From Liolophura sinensis (taxonomy: Eukaryota > Mollusca > Polyplacophora > Chitonida > Chitonidae): a DNA stretch of 64,000 bases. Shown piece by piece: positions 10,701 through 21,752 of the stretch. The stretch spans positions 8,742,001 through 8,806,000 of the forward strand of contig NC_088300.1 in the NCBI RefSeq assembly GCF_032854445.1. The letters run 5' to 3'. Position numbers and translations under genes: made by a program. Below the pieces are notes generated by a model that saw only the letters and a list, made by a program, of their open reading frames with translations, was not told the DNA's origin and did no database searches. How positions within the stretch are numbered: the stretch's first letter is position 1; every line of letters starts with the position of its first letter.

Positions 10701-12629
10701 CACGTCGAACTATTTTTCGGAACAGACTTTGTCTATGTCGGAAAAATTAGAAAAACTTGATTGACGAAATTTTATGAAAGTGGGCCCTTGTTTATAGCAT
10801 GGCAGTAACTAGAACATGCGTCAGCTTGCAATAATATGGTTGCGAAAAATGTTCACAGATATCTCCTTTACTTACATATTCCTCTCTTTAGCTGTAAAGG
10901 GACATCGAAAGGCGTGTGCCTTTTCCACCCCCGTTTTGAAACCCAAATCCAAAATTAACTACAAAGCAGATGATTGCGCATACCTCCTTCACTTATCAGC
11001 CCTTACTGACCGATTCTTGAGCAGTTAGTATACGTGAAAAATCATTCACGAGTTCATACCTAGCTCACTTCGCTGATTTTATATGTGACCAGATACCAGC
11101 TATCACAGGATGGCATTCTACTTGGTTTTGCACAGGGTCCTACAGTTCAGCAACATGCCAGAGAGAAGCAGTTCCCAGTTAGCAGGGCATCGACAGGGCG
11201 CCCTCGCCCACAAAGGCAGCATATCTACACAAAGTAGGCCCCAACAGAGTACCCAGATGTGCAGCGGCTTTCATTACAGAAAACAATACATACGCGCAAT
11301 CTGGACCGTGGGAGGATTTTCCTGGTGATTGTTAGCAACCCGAGGGGATTAATCAGCATCCAATGTGTAGTCACATGTAAGTAATACAGCTAAAACAAAA
11401 AAACGAGGCCGTGCAAACGAAATACACGAGATTATACTAAAAAGAACAATACATGCCATCTGACCAGCAGAGAAAACGTGGTGATCTCGTGCGTGGCCTC
11501 TTGTATGTAGGCCTACACCAGTTAGACCGTTATTAAGACATGGCCAGAGTCAATGCAAAAAACTCCCTGTGTCATTTGTCTGCCACTGCATGGACATTCC
11601 GAGATTAACAATCAGAAATTAAACCAGACCTGAATAAGAACATTATTATGTGCGGTAGCCTGTCGGAGGTAATCTACACGCCATTCTCATAATCAGCCAT
11701 GTCAGGGACAAAACGCCAAGAAAATGTACGACTTCAAATGTATGGACATGTGGTCATTCAAATAAGGGTATATCCAGGCCAGAGCAAGCAAATGTGTAAT
11801 AACAGACAACATCATTTTATCATCCTCGAAGTCAGAAGACCCGTAATAATATCAAGTCAACACTGACTTTTGCATATTGCACTCACAGAGTTGCTCGCCT
11901 TTTACAGAATCACCACATGGGTCTTACTCCATACAAATGGAATAAAAGAGGTATTTGCTTTGATTTCACCTTCGCGCACAGCTCCACAATGGCCAAATGC
12001 CCGGTGCTATAATGACAACAATGGAATTCCAAGCACAGCTGCTGTTTAAGATCACCCAGGCTGAACCTATCGTACCCGAAAAAGCGACAAACGTTTTATT
12101 TTTGGAGTCTGATTCAACAGCTTTGACTGAATTAGAGCTGGAACCCATACAAAATACTGTGGCGTTTATTTAAACAGGTCTGAAGGATTCCTAGAAAAGA
12201 TTTCCCGTCACGTGGCAACACTGTTTCGCAGTTGACAAATTGCCAAAAGGGTCTTTACTCGGATATAGCCCATGCCAGTGTTGTCATTTCAACAAACAGG
12301 CCATTACTGTTTGCACCTGCACATGAATACATGATGTTGATAAAACATGGCCTAGCTCACATACACACTTCCGGTTTATCGCGATTACATATTATAAAAA
12401 ATATTTGTACTACCCTCATACTATAACATATGACCAAGTCTAATAAACAATTACGGGCTATTTACGCTCGATTATGCAAAAAACCTACTAGGAATCTTCA
12501 TGAAAATGTTGGGAATCTGTATGCAATTACTCTCATTGTTGGTAAGTGTTAAACATGACAGTATGTTCCATCGGGTCCTCAGGCACAATCCAGATATCTA
12601 ATATTAGTAACATTAAATGTCTCTGTATT
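7789..12629. other. Gene-poor intergenic region
   Basis: About 4.8 kb of AT-rich sequence without a SINE or a recognisable gene. Short frames (for example 8530-8724, 9604-9786, 11110-11328, 11966-12148 minus) have no family features. The palindromic word TAGGCCTA or close variants occurs several times (about 8311, 8856, 11508). Confidence 0.4.
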
Positions 12630-12704
12630 GGAATGAATGAATGGCCATGGCTTATAACGCCAATTCCCCAATACTGCAGCAATATTGTGGCGAGAACATC
12701 TGAG
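12630..12704 (-). mobile_element. Fragment of a third SINE-like family (gaatgaatgaatg / cagcaatattg type)
   Basis: ggaatgaatgaatggccatg, cttataacgcc, ccaatactgcagcaatattg, tggcgagaacatctgagg. The same layout recurs at 24598-24668. Read on the minus strand it ends in a (cattc)n tail, like the terminal repeats of SINE tails. Confidence 0.6.
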
Positions 12705-14145
12705 GCCATTTCCACAAAGCGGCGTACGACATTTTTTATCATACATTTGTCGTATGATACTTTGTGCGTCACTATTTACCGTACCATTGTCCGGTATGTG
12801 CGATATCGTAATGTGTGAAACTGGCCTCAGTAAACAAAAAGCAGAAATGATCCTCTATAATAGGTAAAATCATGTACATTCTATGACAGTGTATATGTGA
12901 AATACAATAATATAATTATATATAATACCTGTAGGTAAAACATGGACATGGAAAATAGTGAACTCTTAACAAAAATGATCTGCCAATTAATGGAACGAAA
13001 GTTGAAAAATTTGCAATTTTGCACGTTGGATTAACAGGTCACTAGGTTAGTCCTAATTCTATTTGTAAGGTGTTAATCGTTATGTGTTTCCTGAACCAGG
13101 TCTTTCGACCAGAGAAATTATACGTGGAATTTCATTATATGACAAATGATTATGGTACTTTACACGTAATAGCCCATACTTGAATCAAACTTTTGTATCT
13201 ATATATATACTGGACAATTTTGGTGTCAGTTTAATGTACATGAATGTACAAAATGAATGATATTTGAGATCACAAAGATGGCTGTCACACGTAGCCTCAG
13301 CAATTGGGATGTCAAGGTAAACTACGTAAGTAAAACTATATTTAACATTCATTGGGCATAATGGTCGTCAGTCGGTTAATACAGGACAAACTATGCGTGA
13401 TAACTGTTCTTTAGCACTTAACATGGACAAGAAAAAAAACACAAACAGCGTAGTATTCGCTTCGAGTTGATTTTTAGGTTCACTGTCGATTTCAGTCATA
13501 TTGCCGTTTACTATTATAGGTCTGATTACTTGTTTGTTCTCTACTTGTAGTTATTGTTTTCTCTCTTTAAAAATCTACACGCACAATGGTTAGTTACATG
13601 TCATTCATTATACGATATTCAAACACCAGATATATGTGTAAGTAAAACCCATTGAGTAGTCGATCCAGGCAGTTCAGCACGGTTGTCTAGCTTAAACTTC
13701 TGCAGTTTCAGACTAATGAAGGTAATGTTTTCCTAAATTCTAATACCTGATCAATCTATTCTATACCAATGGACCAGAAACCCATCATATCCATAATACA
13801 CAGGCATATGTTACTTATTCACAATACTTACTGGTTATTTATTAGCTTCTTGCTTGACGTATCATCCACATTTACAGCGGAGGTTCTATGGTTTATTGGC
13901 AGAAAACCGTTGTGCGCCAGGTAAAATAACAAAAGCTGAGTTCATTCCACTTCGACTCTCATCATGTATACACTATACACGTACTGTGTACGTCAGTTTA
14001 TAAAGACAAGATTATACTATCGATAAATATCAGCATGTAGAGCTCGCGTCGGGCTGCGATCAGACAAACAGTTCACCAGTACCTTATATACAACCCAAAA
14101 GCACATCAGACATTAGAGCTTTCTTAGAAAAGCTATGGACGCCTG
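12705..14145. other. Unannotated intergenic stretch
   Basis: AT-rich; no gene, RNA gene or defined repeat recognised. Confidence 0.4.
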
Positions 14146-14204
14146 TTCTATTACGATAGTCGAGTGGTTCTCATCTGTGAACCACTCGACTCATCGTAAT
14201 AGAA
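14146..14204. repeat. Imperfect hairpin, 25 bp arms, 8-base loop
   Basis: The left arm (14146-14170, ttctattacgatagtcgagtggttc in two halves) is the reverse complement of the right arm (14179-14204) except for one extra C in the right arm. The loop is tcatctgt. It could be a tiny fold-back element or a structured RNA; nothing in the flanks decides. Confidence 0.9.
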
Positions 14205-14483
14205 GTTCGTACGATATGTAATCATCAATTTCCTGGAATGGTATACAGAAGTTGGAATTACATCCCGGACACAAGTATCTACACTGATACCGTGGATGAG
14301 CTGTTCCTGAAGTGTAATGAGCGACATGTCGATGCAGGCTCCAGATTTTGTATCGTTATCAAAACCACTTCGTATCCGCTAATATAAGGGGTGCATGGCA
14401 CAATTTTCAGCTAAAATAACGGGAATGAACATACAAAGTTTAATAATTCAAATTTTCACGTAAGTCTAAGATCGCGTCGTGAT

Positions 14484-14637
14484 CCAGGGGTCAATTGTTC
14501 CAAAGTGTTTTAAAGTTAAGCCAAGCTTAAATCTTAATATCAGTCTAAACATAATACAAAGTGAATGACACTTTAGTCTGGACTAAAGTTAATACCTGGC
14601 TTAAGTCTTAATACATTTTCGAACAACTGGGCCCAGG
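14484..14637. mobile_element. MITE-like element with about 45 bp diverged terminal inverted repeats
   Basis: Left end ccaggggtcaattgttccaa, then agtgttttaaag and ttaagccaagcttaa. The right end, read in reverse complement, gives cctgggcccagttgttcgaa, aatgtattaagac and ttaagccaggtattaa. The middle holds taaac / ctttagtctggactaaagtt, itself a short palindrome. Length 154 bp with no coding capacity, typical of a non-autonomous DNA transposon. Confidence 0.7.
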
Positions 14638-15711
14638 AGTCTGACGCTACCGCCACATCCTATCCACAGTGAGCACGCAACCTCGTGGGTCAACGACTGC
14701 TGTTTAGCAAAGGACCCAGTACACGAGTGAGCCAGCGAGGGACTTGATCGATGACAGGCAATTTCTACAGTTTGGTGGATGGCTTCATTGAGTTGTAATT
14801 CATGATTCGATCAGTCGTTTGACTGATTAAATGACTGACTGAAAATAACTTACAACATTATATTTCCCATTTGAGCCACATTGTATTGACTTTGGTGTAC
14901 AACCAAAAGGATCTGTGATGTAATTAGCATTTGGAACGTGTCGACTGAATTTCAGTAGGTGATTGGGCCAAAACTTTCCATGCGTATACACATTGGTCAC
15001 GTTTAGCCCAACAATCATAACGACCTCATACAAGTGCTGGTTAATACGAACATTTGGATTTTCTCATGCACATGTACCGTTATATGCTTTATCTGTTTAA
15101 CTACAAGGGTCAGACTGATTGTGGAACGTTTCGCCCGACATACCATTTGCCGACCCAGTCCGTTATCTCATCATAAATTACATCAATACGTGTACATACA
15201 CGTATACTATCTGAGATCATCACCAAACAGATACTGTGTATTATAGGAAAGACCAGAATCGGACGGAAAGTGTGCAGATAGTAAAGTTACACAGAAATAG
15301 GTTTATCAGTAGTGTGTGTACCTTACCGATTACAGCAGGGTTGGAAGTTCAACTGTGTCAGTTAACAGTTTATTGATACCAACTGCACCGTTATTAACTA
15401 GTTGGTAGCATGATGATATGTAAGTATGTTGTTTAAAGGTACCTCTTGTGAAGGATATGTAACAATATCCTTTGGAAACAATATAGTATAATGATGGTAT
15501 GAAGCCGGTCCAACGGTATCCCACGTTCCACAGTTAGTGTATAAATAACCATATACAGCTGCTTGAAAGGGGCAAAAGTTGTACTCTTCATGTTGCCCAG
15601 GTTTTGTGGTTGCTGCTGGTGAAGACTGTGTTTACCTGTGATCTTGGTCCCTGTTTTACCTTTGTTAATGTATTTATCTAATAGATGTTTTACGGGGGAG
15701 ATGAGAAGCCA
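14638..15711. other. Unannotated intergenic stretch
   Basis: Several short overlapping frames on both strands (14827-15033 minus, 15034-15246 plus, 15330-15524 minus) with no recognised protein features. Nothing further seen. Confidence 0.4.
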
Positions 15712-15800
15712 TCGCCCAGAGTAAGAGCTGGATTCGAACACGCGATCTCTTTGTTCAACGCCTAATGATCAAATTAGTTGCCCTCTACACATGGCTCAAC
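15712..15800 (-). repeat. tRNA-like SINE head or tRNA pseudogene fragment
   Basis: On the minus strand a box B-like stretch gtgttcgaatccagctctt is preceded, about 50 bases earlier, by a box A-like ggttgagccatgtgtagagg. The cloverleaf is not convincing, so it is called a tRNA-derived remnant only. Confidence 0.4.
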
Positions 15801-16829
15801 CAATGCATGAGGACCCTGCGTGCACATGACCCTATCCTATACTAGAATATACATACATGTATGCGACTGTAAAATAACTTTCTTGAGACCATGTAAATCT
15901 CTTGACAGTTATATACAAGGATGACCTATACTCTGTACCCGTAACTCAATTTCAAAGCGTTCTTTCATTGCACACACGGAAGAAAGACTTAAGAAGAATA
16001 TGAAGGGGCTGATCTTCGGTACGTTTACAGCCAGTGAAAACTTTGGTTTAAGTGTATAGGCCTATAGTTGTAAAAAGTGTTCATGTGGATTATACATACT
16101 GGTCATTTTGTCCATAAATAAAGGTTCTTCCTGTACTGGTATGTATACATATAGGCTTACAGCCTTATATGCTTAATATACATGGTGGAGCAGTATAGTG
16201 TTATACCCGATACCGTCATATACGTCCTAAAAGTGGGGTCGTGTCTTCGAATGCATCCGCGATCTTACCATTTAATGACACGTCAGGTAAGACAGGTATG
16301 CATGATGGACGGAGCTGTAAAACTCTTTGTCAGTTTGTCAGTTTACTCAGGGGGCCGGCTTCTAATAGCTTTCAGAGATGTAATACACTGTATAACTTTT
16401 TACACCTTTCAACGTGTATTGACTTTAATTCGTTTACCTTTGCCGGTATATACATACACATGACAAAAAGTACACATCAGGTATGTGAGGACATTCACAA
16501 TTAAGTAAGAAACATTTAAAATTCCATTCCACGTTTCATTGAAATGGCATCAATGACTGCCGGCTTTGTGAAGTTTTACATGCAGCTTTCAGTACATTGT
16601 GGCATGCACGCATTAAGCCTTTAGCCTACATGCATGTACAGCGGGGCGATATAGCATTGGCCTAAATACAACACTGACACTTGTCAACAGTCTACACATA
16701 CCTATGTATTGTATTCATATTGTACAACTATGCAGATTCAACATACGTAGGCAAGGTGAGCGATCATTAGCACAATAAGTACGGTATCTATCTGCGGTAC
16801 ACATATCTCTGTAGTCTACATACTGGTCT
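15801..16829. other. Unannotated intergenic stretch
   Basis: AT-rich, with two overlapping plus-strand frames at 16182-16504 that lack recognisable features. Contains tataggcctatag at about 16060. Confidence 0.4.
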
Positions 16830-16843
16830 ATAAGATAACATAA

Positions 16844-17091
16844 AGGGGCCTCCGTGGCTCAGTCGGTTAGCGCGCTAGCGCAGCGTAATGACCCAGGAGC
16901 CTCTCACCAATGCGGTCGCTGTGAGTTCAAGTCCAGGTCATGCTGGCTTCCTCTCCGGCCGTACGTGGGAAGGTCTTCCAGCAGCCTGCGGATGGTCGTG
17001 GGTTTCCGCCGGGCTCTGCCCGGTTTCCTCCCACCATAATGCTGGCGGCCGTCGTATAAGTGAAATATTCTTGAGTACGGCGTAAAACACC
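16844..17091 (+). mobile_element. SINE family A, full length, with target-site duplication
   Basis: Best-preserved full-length copy: ggggcctccgtggctcagtc, ggttagcgcgctagcgcagc, box B gtgagttcaagtcc, ggaaggtcttccagcagcct, gtataagtgaaatattcttg, agtacggcgtaaaacacc. It is flanked by ataagataacataa (16830-16843) and ataagataacgtaa (17092-17105), a 14 bp target-site duplication with one mismatch. This fixes both ends and shows insertion by target-primed reverse transcription. It lacks the (AAAT)n of other copies. Confidence 0.97.
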
Positions 17092-17264
17092 ATAAGATAA
17101 CGTAAGACAACAACCACAATTTTTTTCCTTACAGAGGTAGGTAAGAGTTGAAACTCATAAAAGTAAGTATAAGGCATACGTATCGTGATGCACATTAAGT
17201 AGATACACATAAAATAAGTAAAAGCAATTGCAATGGTCGTCAGGGAATACACCAAAGCAAATCA

Positions 17265-17376
17265 TTTCCGGCACTGAAACTAAAATGTATCTGGAGACCA
17301 GTGAAACTGGTGTATCGTAAGCAGGCCTATCACTCGTGCTGTTAATTACTAGAAATAGTTGTTTCAGTTTCGGAAA
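17265..17376. repeat. Small fold-back candidate, 16 bp imperfect inverted ends
   Basis: tttccggcactgaaac at 17265-17280 and gtttcagtttcggaaa at 17361-17376 pair at 14 of 16 positions. Inside is a perfect small palindrome accagtgaaactggt (17298-17312). Could be a decayed MITE; no target duplication is clear. Confidence 0.4.
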
Positions 17377-18052
17377 TTAAATGACTAAAAATCTACATAA
17401 AATATCAGATAAACTTAATTTCTGAAACCAAGGCTGAAATAATACGCCATCAATATCACTGTTTTGGTATGTATTCCGGAGTTCTTCTTTGGTATACTAA
17501 ATTTCAGATATACCCAGATATTCAGATCTGTCTTCTCTTTGTGTGGTACTTTGAAATACTTTTAATGTTAGTGTCTGTGGGCTAAATGTCGCAGTTTGCA
17601 ACCAGTGCGACTTAAGTGGTGCAGAACTAGCAATGTACATTTGCAGACGCCTGCGTGGATTAAATGCGCTGAAACAACAGTAGCAGAACGTTTGTAACAT
17701 ACATGCGTGCACACGTATGCACAAAGATGTACAGTAGGCCCCTATTAAGCCAGTATAGACGTTTACAATATCCATGCGGATACACAAAGTTTACTACTAA
17801 GCTGATCAACATTTATATACACTGTCGACTATCACCCAATAAAAATAAAAATAAATTAACATTGTTTCAATCACCGTGCAGCTATATGCATGCCGAGTGG
17901 TAGTAGCCCGGTCTGTCTACACCTGAAAATAGGCTACGTTGCGGAGTCAATCGTACGGGACAATATAGCGGGCATCGTTTTCAATGATGAATTTCTGAAA
18001 AAAGTCACTAGAATTGCTTTCCTTTCTGAAAACACTGTAAATACAAACTCAC
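17377..18052. other. Unannotated stretch with overlapping frames
   Basis: Holds a plus-strand frame at 17890-18138 and minus-strand frames at 17497-17787 and 17934-18134. I recognise no domain in any of them. The 17934-18134 frame is discussed with the candidate exon at 18053-18134. Confidence 0.35.
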
Positions 18053-18134
18053 CATTCACGCTTCTAATGTCACAATATAGCCAAAACTTCAGTGATTTGG
18101 TGTTGACAACCGATAGCACCCGGTCATTCTCCAC
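18053..18134 (-). CDS. Candidate first coding exon of an unidentified minus-strand gene
   Basis: On the minus strand an ATG at 18134 opens a frame starting MENDRVLSVVNTKSLKFWLY. After 82 bases it meets a good splice donor (aatg|gtgagt, GTGAGT at 18047-18052). About 225-275 bases upstream lie a CCAAT box and a full CRE, giving a promoter-exon-donor arrangement. No homology is recognised and I found no convincing next exon to the left, so this is a hypothesis from signal arrangement only. Confidence 0.15.
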
Positions 18135-18358
18135 GTAAAGCCGGTGTAACTACAAACCATGATCTCTGGAGCGGACCACAAACGATTACATCACTGTACA
18201 TCAACAATATACAGCTTTGTTCCAACAACCCTGATATTTGCTTCAACACATCTGGCTGTGAGATTCGTGTCACTTCCTTTACTCACCACCATGCACCTTT
18301 GCGGTTTCTCAGTATTAGGACATCGCAACGTGACCCAAATCAAGCTGTGACTTTTAGC

Positions 18359-18388
18359 CAATCGCGGTGTCGTGCCTCCGTGACGTCA
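18359..18388. promoter_or_regulatory. CCAAT box and palindromic CRE, candidate promoter
   Basis: CCAAT at 18359-18363 and TGACGTCA at 18381-18388, 17 bases apart, in a locally CpG-richer stretch. Full CREs bind CREB/ATF-family factors. Which gene they would serve is unknown. Confidence 0.35.
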
Positions 18389-19197
18389 AACAGGAATTCC
18401 CGTGTTTCTGACCCTAAGAGTGCAGTGAATTTCTCCTGATCTGGAGTGTAAAGTGGAAACATATAGACCCTAGAACTGAAACTATTTTGTCGCGCCTCGG
18501 CCTGTGCCTCTGTCACTGTTCACAGCTAGATGGACATGCGCATGGAGAGCTGTCTAAATCCTGTTTGCGTGTAGTACTATATATGCCTACCGATAACAAA
18601 GTTTGTTTTTTTTTTTGCTAACACGTGTTTTTACACATGTAGCACCACAAAACCTCGAATCATGTCGACATACAATGGTAGATCGAAGACGAAAATCAAG
18701 GGGACTGTTAAAAACCTTCATGGGGACAGAGAGTTGTTAGATGAACTGTGACCCGACGATCGATAGCCCCATTTGTATATTGTAGGCCCCCATTAATACT
18801 TACATTTAAAGGCCTAGACCTATAGGGCTACATGTAGAAAACACTGGAGATGAATCATGCAGGGGTATGTAGATTTATACGCTGAATTGCTGACCTGTAT
18901 AGGCCTGTACTCCATCTCACAATGGCCAGCTCAAAGCTAAGCTGGGCGTCCCTACCGTAAAGCTCAGCTTCGGACAATTTAAAAAAAAAAAACAAAAACA
19001 AAAACGGCTCGAACCCGACCTTATTTTTGCTATCCACCGATTCACTAAAACGCCCGAAAGATAATATGTGAAAGTCAGCATTGTAAAACCATCTTTCAAC
19101 AGTAATAAAGCCGTTTAATTTTCGTATCGGACAACTCAAATCAACATCTACCATGTTTAGATTTTATTATTATTTTTTTTTTTTGTCATCTTCGGGC
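18389..19197. other. Unannotated intergenic stretch
   Basis: Contains an A-rich run (18979-19003) and a T run (about 19167-19184). The 99-codon minus frame at 18855-19154 includes the translated A/T run and is not credible as a gene. Confidence 0.4.
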
Positions 19198-19304
19198 AGG
19201 TGATCGGCCGCGAAAATTTTATCCCACCCAACATTCTGTTTACGGGGCATGCAATTCTTAAAGAGAATGCTGGGTAGGGATAAAATTTTCGCGGCCCATC
19301 ACCT
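19198..19304. repeat. Fold-back element, 40 bp inverted arms, 26-base loop
   Basis: Left arm 19198-19237 (aggtgatcggccgcgaaaat then tttatcccacccaacattct) and right arm 19264-19304 are near-perfect reverse complements. They differ by one C/G change, one inserted base and one further substitution. The core ccgcgaaaattttatccc is exact on both sides. Confidence 0.92.
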
Positions 19305-20450
19305 ATCCAGACCTTCGGTTGATGCATATACCTCAATATACCTTTCTTTGCGAAGCCTCGGAATCCAAACCACGAGGGACATATTCAACATAACACTACA
19401 AGAACAGGATCTCTTGCGACAGTCGGCAAGAAAGCACAAGCTCTTCTCGCATCACGAATGAGCTTTGCTGTCTGCACTAAACTGGCGGGCTCGCTACCAG
19501 AGCCTTTACATACCCCAACAGTCAGATCTTCTGTAGCCCATTCCACAAATCTTGCGTAACTCTGCATCAAGCACCATTTTACCATTTCAACGCATCTTTT
19601 CAGTATATAGGCCTACATGTATGTTGTCATGTAAGTTACGCCAGGCGCACTGTGCGACTGATATGAAGAACATCTCCCTGCGTTACACAATCTACGGGTC
19701 GCAGCTTTGTTCACACACAACCACTGGAACGGCGGCAAACATCGAAGAATAAAACCCCGTCCAGACATTTGCTATAATGACTGACTGGCCGGCTGGTTTG
19801 ATGGTTACGCGATGAAATTAACAAGCACTACCGTAACTGTAGGGCCTATTTAAACAATGAACTTTACGAGGAAATGAAATAAATCTACAGATACATAAAA
19901 ATACATCCTAATTATACAATCCGGAGCATTGTTTTTCTGCTTCGACTGAAACAACATCCCAATATACTTGCAATTTGAAAGAATATAATTATACGGTCAA
20001 AGTATAAAATTACCATCAAAACGGAATACAAGCATTTAGACAGCTGTCGTGAGGAAGAACAAAATTTATTTACGCCGTATGTAAGAATAGTATGTAAGAA
20101 TAATTTATCCATGACGCTCGAGGAGGAATCAGGCGGCCTCAGTAGGCCTATGCACCTCACAGGGCACTTCTTCCTCATCTCCTGAAATTAAACCTCGGAA
20201 TGCATATCAGTGGGTACATGTACCTTCCACACCTCCTGACATTAGATCGCAGTATGCACTTCTCCAGGTACCTTCCACATCTCCTAACTTAAGAGCACAG
20301 CCAAAAAGATCGGAAACTTGGTCAAACACGTTAAACTAACAGTGCTAGTTGTCAACCTACTGCACCGTCATGATTACCTCTCACTAACATCTAAGCAGTA
20401 CTTTTAATGTTGAGTACAATACCAATGCGTTATCACCATACAGCATTATG
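19305..20450. other. Unannotated intergenic stretch
   Basis: Frames at 19249-19461, 19385-19585 (minus), 19552-19752 and 19912-20178 (minus) have no recognisable features. No RNA genes seen. Confidence 0.4.
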
Positions 20451-20460
20451 TACAAAAGGA

Positions 20461-20800
20461 AACCGCTTCGGAGACCTAATGGTTGGAGCGTCCGCCTCGA
20501 AGCCGGGAGACCCCGGGATCAAACCTGGGTCGGGTCATACCAAAGACTTAAAAATGGTACTCGCTGCTGCCTCGCCTGGCGCTCAGCACTGAGGTTAGAG
20601 CAGTGAAACATGACTGGTTGGCCTGGTTTCAGTATAATGTGACTGGGGTGTCGTGTCTGGTGTCTTCGGCATGATACGTCAGTGGTGGCAGCACTTTGGC
20701 GGCATGGACTCCCCCGCCACAAGAAGACACACTATACACACACCTAATGACTCCTCGTCGTCATATGACTGAAAAATTGTTAATCCCAAGAATACATACA
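20461..20800 (+). mobile_element. SINE family B, full length, with perfect target-site duplication
   Basis: A second tRNA-derived SINE family: head with taatggttggagcgtccgcc and cgaagccgggagacc, box B cgggatcaaacctgggtcgg, body caaagacttaaaaatggtac, tgctgcctcgcctggcgctc, gtttcagtataatgtgactg and gtgtcttcggcatgatac, and tail cgtcgtcatatgactgaaaa. It is flanked by tacaaaagga at 20451-20460 and 20801-20810, a perfect 10 bp target-site duplication. Small plus and minus frames inside it are not genes. Confidence 0.92.
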
Positions 20801-20880
20801 TACAAAAGGACAGGAGAGACAGATTCATCATATTGATTGCACCATTCAGGCAGAATGGGATACCGGCATACTCCACTGCA

Positions 20881-21013
20881 GCATCGACAGCGCTACGTCA
20901 CAGTGGGTAGACCAAATACGTTACAGATGAAACCGCAGCACGCAACAAAAGACTTGTGACGTGCAAGTCCTATGTCACACTAGCGCCGCCGTTTGTGAGA
21001 GGAAAATCTGCAG
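20881..21013 (+). promoter_or_regulatory. Weak promoter/first-exon candidate with CRE-like half-sites and a splice donor
   Basis: TACGTCA at 20894-20900 and TGACGTG at 20957-20963, then gcgccgccg and a good donor CTGCAG|GTAAGC (junction 21013/21014). If real it would be a plus-strand non-coding exon, possibly for GFM2 1.7 kb downstream. No matching acceptor was established. Confidence 0.15.
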
Positions 21014-21227
21014 GTAAGCCATTCTCTCAGGTCGAGTTGCAAGGAGACTAAACATTATCACTTGTCTCCTAACACATTTAATGACTACTAGATCTTACTA
21101 TGACAGAGCGTAAACCTACTGGGAACGAAGAGTTACGAATACTGCCGATCGTACAGTCATCATGTAGACTGAAAAAAATCTCTGCCTTCAACTGTTATAT
21201 AAAGCCATCGCGTATGTATATATGTAG

Positions 21228-21452
21228 CCTTGGGGTTGAAATGCCATGCTGAAGACACCATACATGACACCCACCCTAGTCATATTATACTGACACCGGG
21301 CCAACCAGTCATGTTTCCTTGTTCTAAGGGGCGTCAAGCGAGGCAGCAGCAAGTACAATTCCAAGTCTTTAGCATGACCTGACCTGGGTTTGATCCCGTG
21401 TTTCCCGACTTCGAGGCGGATGCCTAGCCATTAAGCCATCGAATCGTTGAAA
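21228..21452 (-). mobile_element. SINE family B copy, inverted relative to the copy at 20461
   Basis: Minus-strand copy, recognisable by ccatgctgaagacaccatac, tcatattatactgacaccgg, ccaaccagtcatgtttcctt, gaggcagcagcaagtacaat, cttcgaggcggatgcctagc and cattaagccatcg. The 3' tail is missing. It lies 430 bp from the + copy, so the pair could form an inverted-repeat stem. Confidence 0.9.
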
Positions 21453-21657
21453 TTAAGCATGGTAAGCCGGAAAAGGTGTATATCTGACCGTATGGCCAAA
21501 ACGCAATATGATTTTCAATGTTAAAACCCGAGGCCGTCTGGGTGACGATTTTAGGCGATCTCGTGTACCGGAACTAAAATCATGGCCGTAAGACTGGGAA
21601 AAATGCACATTTGTTCTTTTCTTTTATCAGATAGGTACAGATGTTATTTGGAAAGTG

Positions 21658-21752
21658 GATTACGGGTTTCGAACCAGCGACCTCAGAGTCAGGCACCAAA
21701 TCGCCAGCAATACATGTCAACGGTCTAGACCACTCGACCAACAGGCCTTCCG
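21658..21752 (-). repeat. tRNA-like SINE head (long variable-arm type)
   Basis: On the minus strand the box A-like TGGTCGAGTGGTC (21728-21740) and box B GGTTCGAAACC (21665-21675) are spaced as in tRNA-Leu/Ser-type genes, with a long middle section. There is no convincing acceptor stem, so a tRNA-derived SINE head or tRNA pseudogene is more likely than a working tRNA. Confidence 0.5.

Noticed and set aside
16904-17255. Minus-strand frames of 71 and 105 codons
   Set aside because: They translate the SINE family A element; similar peptides recur at every copy (7259, 49015, 60170).
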